From the NCBI RefSeq assembly GCF_902167145.1, contig NC_050098.1, forward strand, positions 36,946,501 to 37,010,500: a DNA stretch of 64,000 nucleotides. The letters run 5' to 3'. Source of the stretch: Zea mays. Lineage: Eukaryota > Streptophyta > Magnoliopsida > Poales > Poaceae. This document shows positions 45,101 to 53,827 of this stretch, in pieces. The notes beneath the pieces are model-generated. The model did no database searches. It saw only the letters and a program-made list of their open reading frames with translations, and had not been told where the DNA came from. Made by a program: the position numbers and the translations under genes. Numbering within the stretch: the stretch's first letter is position 1; every line of letters starts with the position of its first letter.

Positions 45101-46403
45101 TCTTGCTCTAGAAAAACAAAATGTTTTGTTTTGACAAAACATGATGCCTCAAATGGGATGGGATGTTTTCAAAAATAAAACTTGATGGTGGATCCATCAG
45201 GGCCTTGATGGGTTCAACATCGGAAAAGATGTACCTCTGTCAGGTACCAAACTTTGGGTTTGAAATGATAATGCTGAGACCGGGCGGGTGACTTGCACGA
45301 GAAGAGAGTCTCAGTGTAGTGTCTCCGTCTGAGTCGATTAAGGACCTTGTCGATGTAGGCCTGCTGACCGAGGACCCTTTAACTGGTCACATGCCTCATC
45401 ATGGGTAAGCTTTGCCTCGGGCAGACTAATACCAGAATAAGATAACACGCAATGGGAGTGGAGAGATGGCGAGAGTAGTGTGTACCCTCCGTGGCAAGAG
45501 GCTGGACGGTGGTGTATTTGTGCTCTCGGTTGGCGTGAACCTGATCTGGTCTTAAGAACCCCGATGGCGAGTTGACATATGCAAGGGTTAAGTGCTACAT
45601 ATGTCGTGTGATTGGAGATCCTCAGCTGAGTATTAATCAATTCGGATCGCCGTTACTTCTCGGACATGAAGACTTGGTCACTGACTTACACGTAGCATTC
45701 CAGTGAACAAGAAGGGTTGATAAAAAGATGGCTGGTATAGGCCAAGTGCTTGAACTAGGGTAGAAAGAACTCTAGATTTAGGTAATGCCTTAACTTGCTA
45801 ATAAAACTGGATTTTTAAGGATCCACTATTAGTAAGCATTTTTGCAAATAGAGTCTTGATTCTTGCTTAAGCCTTACCTTGACTCCCTCAAGCCAGCATA
45901 TCCTTGAGAGTCTTTTGTTTTGATGGGTAAGACTTGTGAAAGTACACTTCATACTCAGGGTTTTCGAACCCATGTTGTTGTAGGTGAGGAAGCAGCAAAC
46001 TTTTGTTGCTTCTGTTCTAAGGTGGTGCCGAAAGAAGAATCTCAAGAATGAAGTCCTTGGAGGATGTTGTCCTCCTTTTAAAAAACACTTTACTGTTAAA
46101 TAGGAGGGGTTTTTGCCTCCGGGGTTTGTAATAATTTTACTCCTTCACTCCTATATATTACTGGTCTGTAATAACAACACTCTTCCTATATTTGAATGTA
46201 AATTAAGTTACTGTAATTGCTTTCGCTTATTCGTTCCTCCGATGTGTTGTAATATCTACGTGACGGGTGAAGCGCTCTTGGGAAAAGTAAAGAATTTAGA
46301 TACCGAACTTGTCAAGTGATCAGGTGCATCTACAGGGTTGTCTAAGGTCCGATGGACAAGGACAACTGTAGGTGGGCCTAATGACTTGGGAGGTTCCGTC
46401 ACA
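42155..46403 (+). mobile_element. Solo LTR, 4249 bp, long-LTR Gypsy or LARD type
   Basis: It starts TGTAACACCCCTGG and ends GGTTCCGTCACA. CCCTG is duplicated on both sides (42150-42154, 46404-46408). No internal region and no second LTR are present, so it is the product of recombination between two LTRs. A plus-strand TATAAATA at 43578-43585, before a GC-rich leader, supports the orientation. The length is like that of element B's LTRs, but I see no close sequence match. No coding sequence is supported. Confidence 0.85.
43578..43585 (+). promoter_or_regulatory. TATA box of the 4.2-kb solo LTR
   Basis: TATAAATA in a GC-rich setting (ACCGCACCTATAAATAGCCC), about 1.4 kb into the LTR. Called on motif and context only. 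Confidence 0.45.
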
Positions 46404-47066
46404 CCCTGGGCGCCATGGAGTGGAACCTATGCAACACACCAGAACATTACAAGAACATACAACAAACTTCGAAACTACAATCACGCTTTGGTTCATTCGA
46501 GAGAGATTTGAGCACGTTTTGAGTTGAGACTCTGTCAGTTTTCATTCATGCACTCTTTTTCTCACTTGTGTGTGTGGTCTTGTTGTATTTGTGCTCTTGT
46601 GTGTGTTGCTATTCCCTCCCTTACTCTTGTTCTTGATTGTGATCATATTGTGTAAGGTGTGAGAGACTCCAACTTGTGGAGATTTCTCACAAACAAGAAC
46701 ATACTATAAGGAAGACAACTGTGGTACTCAACTCTGATCTCTGGATCACTTGAGAGGGGTTGAGTGCAACCCTCGTCCATTGGGATGCAACAACATGGAG
46801 TAGGCCTCGATCGAACCACGGGATAAATCACGGTGTCTCATTGTCTACTTTCTTTCATTGCGATTTTGTTCTTCTGGGCTCTCCACTTCACTTTCATTAT
46901 TGCTCTAGTTTCAATACACATCTTGTGAGAGCAATTAAGTGAAGAAATCCTCCTATTCTCCATTGAACATGGTTTTAGATTTCATTAACCCTATCTATAG
47001 ACCAAGTTTGTTGTTTTTAGTTAAGTTTTTGTAGGATCGCCTATTCACCCCCTCTAGGTGCTCTCA

Positions 47067-48302
47067 AGAATGTTGGCCAAGGGAGAACCGACATACTTAA
47101 GATTAAGTACATTGGCATGTGTGCAGGCCGACGTTCTTAATGTTAAGACCGTCGACCGACATAAACCGACGTTCTTAACCAATTTAAGAACTTCGGCTTA
47201 AAATGATCGACATTTTTTCTTGTTTTACCTCTAACATATATAGCAGAGAGTAATGTAAACATCAATTGCATCTACATGATGTTCCTACTATCTAATATAT
47301 GAGGATATTTCCCAATCCCACCCGAGGACATGTAGATGAGGTTAGTTTCCATGATCTACTCCTATCCGAGATAAAATTTTCGCAGCACATCCCCATGTTT
47401 CTCCAAATACATGTCCTGGTAGGGAGTGTGTATCCGGAGAATAACATGGAGATGACGCCCTAACTCTATGTCGGATCGGACCAAACCATGGAAACTAACC
47501 CCTTCTATGCATCCACAGACTGTCCAAAAACATGGACAATTTAAAACCTATACGGTTATAGATATGCAAAGATCTGCATATTTGCAATTGTATCTCTTTT
47601 GGACGGGAGACCCCTAACTTGGTTACATGATCAATGACCATGATACGAAAAGAGGGGTTATACCTATGGTGGCGGTGGAGTCTGGCTAGCAAGGTCGTGG
47701 TGGGTCGGTGCAGTCGTGAGGCGACGCGGTGCAGGTAGACCCGTAGTGGCTAGGAAAGCGATCGGAGTCGCATAAGTACTCTGTCTTGGCTCCAACAGTC
47801 TCTTCTCTGCAAAAAAGGAACATAAGCATATCAATACAAAATTTCTACAGCACCTTCCCTGCATAGTGTGGTTTCTAAAACCTGCAAAATACTAATAGCA
47901 CGATGGTTGACATGCATATATACATCAATGGCACGATGAACGATAACCACATATATATTTTCAATCCATGCAGAAGAACTCAATCTATGCACTATAAAAG
48001 ACAATATAAATACTGAACAAATATTACTTGAATCGATTGCAAATCTAGAACTCAACTAGTCCTTAAGTCATCCACAAGTTAGTAGCCACCACATAATCAG
48101 TCCAATGAAATTCCCTAACATTTCTGCTAGCATTCCGCCCACTCCATAAACAAAAAATAATAAAAGCCTAACCTTGCATTGACTCCAACATTAATATTCT
48201 TATCGTGGGATTGGAGAGAGTAGGATGATATATCTTCTCCTAAATTGTGTATCAATAAATAAATGGTATGACTTATGTTGGGGTCTACTCTACAGAATAT
48301 CC
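47067..48302. other. Intergenic DNA with CACTA-like subterminal motifs at its left
   Basis: Between 47085 and 47220 short CCGAC motifs followed by TTCTTAA or TTAAG recur about every 40 bases in both orientations (47088, 47128, 47155, 47166, and the inverse TTAAGAACTTCGG near 47184). This resembles the subterminal repeats of CACTA transposons, but no CACTA terminus is visible. 47220-48302 is AT-rich; I found no gene or element in it. Confidence 0.35.
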
Positions 48303-49478
48303 TGAAAGGGAAATAGGGTTAACCTTTTTCCCACAATTAATTTTGGTGGTTGAATGTCCAACACAAATATATGGACTAACTAGTTTTCTCTAGAATACAT
48401 GCTCTACAGGTCCACAAAGGTTCAACACAAACCAATAAATAATCAAGTTAAGGATTCAAATACAAAGGAGCGAAGAAATTGAGTGTGCTCTGGTCTGGCG
48501 CACCGGACTGTCCGGTGCACCAAGACCGTACAGAGTCCAACTAGCCACTCTCGGGTTTCTCCGGGCGCGCTCTGCTATAATTCACCGGAGTGTCCGGTGT
48601 GCCATCAGACTGTCCGGTGTGACAGCGGAGCAACAACTACTTCGTGCAACGGTCGACTGCAAAAGCGTGGTGATTAGATGAACAGTGAGAAACAGTGCGC
48701 GCAGAGTCAGAGCCATAGGTCAGAGGCGCACCGAACACTGAACAGTGCCTGTCCGGTGCGGCACCGGACTGTCCGGTGCCAATAGAGGACAAAGCCTCCA
48801 ACGGTCAAAAACCCTAACGGTTGGGTGACGTGGCTGGCGCACCGGACAGTGTCCGATGCGCCCATCGACAACAGCCTGCCCCAATGGTTGTTTGGTGGTT
48901 GAGGGCTATAAATACCCCCCAAGCATCCAAGATTTCTAAGTATCAAATTCATTACAAGAGCTCTAGCATTCACTCCTAGACACATTTGAAAAGATCAAAG
49001 CCTCTCCAAGTCTCCAATTCATCTCAAACACTTAGTGACTTGAGAGAGAGAGAGAGAGATTTTGTGTTCTTTTGAGCTCTTGCCTCTTGGATTGCCTTCT
49101 TCCTTTCTCAGTTCTTTTCTCAAGTGATTTGTAATCGAAGCAAGAGACACCTAAGTGTGTGGTGGTCCTTGCGGTGTCTAAGTAACCCGGGAGATTAAGG
49201 AAAAGGCTCACTCGGTCTAAGTGACCATTTGAGAGAGGGGAAGGGTTGAAAGAGACCCGGTCTTTGTGATCACCTCAACGGGGACTAAGTTCTTTAGAAC
49301 CAAACCTCAGTAAAACAAATCATCGTGTTCATCCGCTTGATTCGCTATTGATTTGTTTTCCCCCTCTCTTTTGGACTCGGATTCATTTCTAACGCTAACC
49401 CTGGCTTGTAGTGTGTTCTTAAGTTTATAATTTTTAGATTGCGCCTATTCACCCCCCCCCCCCTCTAGGTGACTTTCA
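48303..49478 (+). repeat. 5' LTR of element F
   Basis: TGAAAGGGAAATAGGG to GGTGACTTTCA, 1176 bp. It has fewer CACCGGAC palindromes than E, a TATAAATA box at 48907-48914 whose flanking inverted repeat is degraded, and a C-rich end block. Confidence 0.85.
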
Positions 49479-49496
49479 ATTGGTATCAGAGCCCGG
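49479..49496 (+). other. Primer binding site of element F
   Basis: ATTGGTATCAGAGCCCGG, full consensus for initiator Met tRNA, directly after the LTR. Confidence 0.9.
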
Positions 49497-49522
49497 TGCT
49501 TCGAGTCTAACAACTCGAAGTG

Positions 49523-51566
49523 ATGTCGAGAGGATCCGCCAAGAGGGAGATGGAAACCGGCAAGAAGGCCACAAGTCACGGGAAGGCTCCATCAAGGGAG
49601 TCCGGCACCAAAGCCAAGGAGGGATCCCCTCCCCGCGTCAAGTCGCGTCAGAGTGACGACAAGAAGAAGAAGATGAAGAAAGTGGCCTACTACGAGACCG
49701 ACTCTTCGTCGCCCTCCACATCCGGCTCCGATGCGGCGTCCGTCACTTCTAAGCGCCATGAGCGCAAGAAGTATAGTAAGATGCCACTTCGTTATCCCCT
49801 TATTTCTAAGCGCGCTTCTCTACTCTCTGTTCCATTAGGCAAACCACCATATTTTGATGGTGAGGATTATTGTATGTGGAGTGATAAAATGAGGCATCAC
49901 CTAACCTCACTCCACACAAGCCTACGGTGGGGGACGAGGGCTACGACTCGGACGAGGTCGTCCAAATACGACACTTTAACTCCCAAGCAACTACTATACT
50001 CCTTGCCTCCTTGTGTCTAGAGGAGTATAATAAGGTGCATGGGTTAAAAAGTGCCAAGGAGACTTGGGACGTCCTAAAGACCGCGCACAAAGGAGATGAG
50101 GTGACCAAGATCATAAAGCGGGAGACAATCGAGGGGGAGCTCAGTCGATTCGTCCTCAACCAAGGAGAGGAGCCACAAGCAATGTACAACCGGCTCAAGA
50201 CCTTGGTCAACCAAGTGCGCAGCCTCGAGAGTACCAAATGGGATGACCATGAAATGGTCAAGGTTATTCTAAGATCCCTTGTTTTTCGTAACCCTACTCA
50301 AGTTCAATTAATTTGTGGGGATCCTAGATACAAATTAATGTCTCCCGAGGAAGTGATAGAAAAGTTTGTGAGCTTTGAGCTAATGATCAAAGACTCCAAA
50401 CACATCGTCAACTTGGAGCAAGGCAGCACCTCCACACCCTAGGTGCAACCCATCGCATTCAAAGCGATGGAAGAGAAGAAAGAATAGTCTACATCAAGTA
50501 GGCTCCCATCGATGCCTCCAAGCTTGACAATGAGGAGATGGCGCTCATCATCAAGAGCTTTTGCCAAATCCTCAAGCAAAGGAGGGGGAAAGACTACAAA
50601 CCCCGCTCCAAGAGGGTGTGCTACAAATGTGGTAAGTCCGGTCATTTTATTGCTAAATGTCCTATGTCTAGTGATAGTGACAGGGGCGACAACAAGAGGG
50701 GGAAGAAGAAGGAGAAGAAGAGGTACTACAAGAAGAAGGGCAACGATGCCCATGTGTGTTGGGAATGGGACTCCGATGAGAGCTCCATCGACTCCTCCTT
50801 CGACGAAGATGCCGCCAACATCGCCGTCAACAAGGGACTTCTCTTCCCCAACGTCGGCCACAAATGCTTCATGGCAAAGGATGGCAAAAATAAGAAGGTA
50901 CAATCTAGAACCACCCCCAAGTATACTACATCTAGTGATGAGGATAGTTCTAGTGAAGATGAAGATGATCTGCTTACCCTTTTTGCCAACCTTAACATGC
51001 AACAAAAAGAAAAATTAAATGAATTAATATAAGCTATGCATGAGAAGGATGAACTTTTGGATAGCCAAAAGGAATTCCTTATTAAGGAAAATAAAAATCA
51101 TGTTAAGGTGAAGAATGCCTATGCTCAGGAAGTAGAGAAATGTGAAAACCTAACCAAAGAGCTTAGTATTTACCATGAGTCTATTTCAAACCTTAGAACT
51201 GAGAATGCTAGTTTAATTACTAAGGTTGAAAAGTTAAATGTTTGTAACGATTCAATTTCCAATCTTAAAAATGAAAATGCTGGTCTAATTGCTAAGATTG
51301 ATGAATTGAATGTTTGCACAAATTCTATTTCATGTCTTAGAAATGAGAATGTCATATTACATGCTAAGATAGAAGAATTAAATGTTTGCAAACCCTCTAC
51401 ATCTACTGTTGATCATGTTACTATTTGTACTAGATGTAGAGATGTTAATATTGATGCTATAAATGATCACCTTGCTCTAATTAAACAACAAAATGATGAA
51501 AATGAAGGTCAAGAGATGTTAATATTGATGCTATAAATGATCACCTTGCTCTAATTAAACAACAAA
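49523..51566 (+). pseudogene. gag: Element F gag, several breaks and 3' truncation
   Basis: The ATG at 49523 opens a Ji-type Gag leader (SRGSAKREMETGKK). A deletion near 49923 removes the IWDVVEFG codons and shifts the frame. In-frame stops follow: TAG at 50440-50442, another near 50487, and TAA at 51030-51032. The CCHC knuckle CYKCGKSGHFIAKC (about 50619-50660) is intact. The coiled-coil part has three repeats around KIDELNVC-type blocks. A 74-bp tandem duplication sits at the end, just before the truncation at 51566. Confidence 0.85.
51438..51566 (+). repeat. 74-bp tandem duplication at the broken end of element F
   Basis: The sequence starting AGAGATGTTAATATTGATGC at 51438 recurs at 51512 and stays identical for about 55 bases, until homology ends at 51566. 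It is not a multiple of three and is absent from the gag of A and E. Confidence 0.8.
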
Positions 51567-51653
51567 ACAACAACCCCAACCTTTGCCGAGTGTCCGGCAT
51601 TTGGCTCTCGACAAACGTTTTAGCACTCGACAAAGAACACATCTCTAGTAGTG
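51567..51653 (-). mobile_element. CACTA transposon terminal fragment
   Basis: On the minus strand the segment starts at 51653 with CACTACTAGAGATG and continues with TTTGTCGAGTGC and ACTCGGCAAAGG motifs. These are the terminal and subterminal signatures of a common grass CACTA family as I know it. Only about 85 bases remain. The element's body is absent and the break coincides with the truncation of F. Confidence 0.6.
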
Positions 51654-52458
51654 GATGGAAATTGGATACAATATCAGATTCCCAACCAGTATTAGGCAAC
51701 CGAGACTAAAGGTGTCAAATTTTCAGTGTCGGTTGCACGGTCTGGATATTGCTGGTTTTGGAGTTTCATGGAAGCACAGCTACTTCGTAGGCTTCTTGGA
51801 CTCACCATGTTGGTAGGAGGAGGCATTAACTCTGGCTAGGTTAGCTGCCTAATAGCAATTACCACTTGGTGTGGAACATCGTCTAGAATGTATGCTTTTT
51901 CTGGCTATTTTTTCCTCAATATTTCACACCCTGTCCTCCTCGACTTTGCCTCTTTATCGACTTCTATAGGCGTCCATATTCTAAGCAAGGCCAAACTTTC
52001 ATGACAAACTCTTGTAACCTCTTGTATGGCATGGGTGCTCTGGTTTATTTAGGGCAAGAGTTAGCTTATCTTTTTCTCTATCAGGGACAAATTTCCCTTT
52101 GAACATCTTATCCACAACACCAATTATCTTTTCTATGATGTCTTTGATGCTATCTATGAAAGGTAGGCTGTTATTCTCAGATACACTACCCCAGGGTCAT
52201 AATACCAACATCTTAAGCGTTCTGACCATTCATGATTTTAGGGAATAACACCTCATTGCTCGAGGTCATATTCCATCTTTATCCACTTCTACACACCTCT
52301 TTTATAACCTCTAGGCCATAATCTATGAAAGTACTCATTACTATCATTTTCTTTATTTATCGATGCCCTGGTCTAGCCTTCTTTAGATGCCTTGTAACAA
52401 AGGAACTTGTCCTAAAGGCCTTTGTACTTTGGAAACTTCATAAATTTAGGTGCATTTC
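51654..52458. other. Intergenic DNA left of element E
   Basis: Pyrimidine-rich, without an open frame, terminal repeat or RNA gene that I can support. It is the pre-insertion locus of element E and continues at 61981. Its TC-rich texture resembles the minus strand of element B's interior, but I could not align them. Confidence 0.4.
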
Positions 52459-53779
52459 TGAAAGGGAATTAGGCTTACACCTAGTTCCTAAATAATTTTG
52501 GTGGTTGAATTGCCCAACACAAATCTTTGGACTAACTTGTTTGCCCAAGTGTATAGATTATACAGGTGTAAAAGGTTCACACTCAGCCAATAAAAAGACC
52601 AAGTTTTGGATTCAATAAAGGAGCAAAGGGGCAACCGAAGGCACCCCTGGTCTGGCGCACCGGACTGTCCGGTGTGCCACCGGACAGTGCACAGTACCTG
52701 TCCGGTGCACCAGGGGACTCAGACTCAAACTCTTCACCTTCGGGAATTCCAGGGGCGACTCGGCTAAAATTCACCGGACTGTCCGGTGTACACCGGACAG
52801 TGTCCGGTGCGCCAAAGGAGGTCGGCCTCAGGAACTCGCCAGCTTCGGGAAAAGCCAACGGCTCGTCCGCTATAAATCACCGGACTGTCCGGTGTGCACC
52901 GGACTGTCCGGTGCAACTCCGGGACAACGGTCGTCTCCGCGCCAACGGCTCTCTGCCGCGCATTCAATGCGCCGTCTGCGCGCGCAGAAGTCAGAATCGC
53001 CCATGCTGGCACACCGGACATCAAACAGTACCTGTCCGGTGTGCACCGGACACCCAGGCGGGCCCACATGTCAGGAGCTCCAACGGCTAGAATCCAACGG
53101 CAGTGATGACGTGGCAGGGGGCACCGGACTGTCCGGTGTGCACCGGACTGTCCGGTGCGCCATCGCGCAGAAGCCTCCAGCCAACGGTCAAGTTTGGTGG
53201 TTGGGGCTATAAATACCCCAACCACCCCTCCATTCATTGCATCCAAGTTTTCTACTTCTCAACCACTTACAAGAGCTAGGCATTCAATTCTAGACACACC
53301 CAAAGAGATCAAATCCTCTCCAATTCCACACAAACCCTAAGTGACTAGTGAGAGTGATTTGCCGTGTTCATTTGAGCTCTTGCGCTTGGATCGCATTCTT
53401 TCTTTCTCTTTTGCTCTTGTGATCAACACTCAATTGTAACCGAGGCAAGAGGCACCGATTGTGTGGTGGCCCTTGCGGGGAAGTTTTGTTCCCGGTTGAT
53501 TGAGAAGAAGGAAAGCTCACTCGGTCCGAGGGACCGTTTGAGAGAGGGAAGGGTTGAAAGAGACCCGGCCTTTGTGGCCTCCTCAACGGGGAGTAGGTTT
53601 GCAAGAACCGAACCTCGGTAAAACAAATCCGCGTGTCACTCTCCTTATTTGCTTGCGATTTGTTTTGCCCCCTCTCTCGCGGACTCGTTTATATTTCTAA
53701 CGCTAACCCGGCTTGTAGTTGTGTTTATATTTGTAAATTTCAGTTTCGCCCTATTCACCCCCCCTCTAGGCGACTATCA
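52459..53779 (+). repeat. 5' LTR of element E
   Basis: TGAAAGGGAATTAGGC to GCGACTATCA, 1321 bp. Six exact CACCGGACTGTCCGGTG palindromes plus variants lie between about 52657 and 53160, followed by the promoter hairpin and the C-rich end block. Confidence 0.96.
53196..53226 (+). promoter_or_regulatory. TATA box in the loop of a perfect hairpin (element E 5' LTR)
   Basis: GGTGGTTGGGG at 53196-53206 pairs exactly with CCCCAACCACC at 53216-53226; the loop is CTATAAATA. The 3' LTR copy is at 61392-61422. Confidence 0.75.
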
Positions 53780-53797
53780 TTTGGTATCAAAGCGCGG
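53780..53797 (+). other. Primer binding site of element E, altered
   Basis: TTTGGTATCAAAGCGCGG follows the LTR. Against ATTGGTATCAGAGCCCGG of elements A and F it has three changes, two of them within the tRNA-pairing part. Confidence 0.85.
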
Positions 53798-53827
53798 TGC
53801 TTCATTAGAGTCTAACCGCTCGAAGTG

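Larger units (their letters stand above)
41475..47066 (+). mobile_element. Old Sirevirus-type LTR, split by a solo LTR
   Basis: The outer parts (41475-42154 and 46404-47066) follow the Opie-like LTR landmarks in order: GTATGTTTCTAG leader, TTGGCTAAGCA block, repeat zone, GGCTCCTTGCGGCTGTAAAAGGAACCC, GGGCGCCATGGAG, the ACTTGTGGAGATTTCTC block, and the end CCTATTCACCCCCTCTAGGTGCTCTCA at 47066. The repeat zone has GGGCGAGTCRTGACTG-like units instead of CACCGGAC palindromes. The left end is uncertain (TGAAAGCACT at 41475 is my best guess), and no flanking duplication was found. No internal sequence follows, so it is a solo LTR or a truncated end. Confidence 0.65.
48303..51566 (+). mobile_element. 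Element F: truncated Ji-like Sirevirus
   Basis: A 5' LTR (48303-49478), a primer site and a broken gag are present. The element stops abruptly at 51566 within the coiled-coil part of gag. Pol, the 3' region and the 3' LTR are missing, so the insertion cannot be dated and no target duplication can be checked. The LTR and gag are more diverged from E than A is, which suggests an older insertion or a different subfamily. Confidence 0.85.

Noticed and set aside
47495..48055. Several 60-75 codon minus-strand frames in the intergenic stretch
   Set aside because: Short, without recognisable domains, splice context or conserved neighbours; not enough to call a gene.
52657..53160. Regular palindromic repeats that might suggest a CRISPR array
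   Set aside because: Spacers are irregular and themselves repetitive, and the repeats lie inside LTRs of a eukaryotic retroelement.
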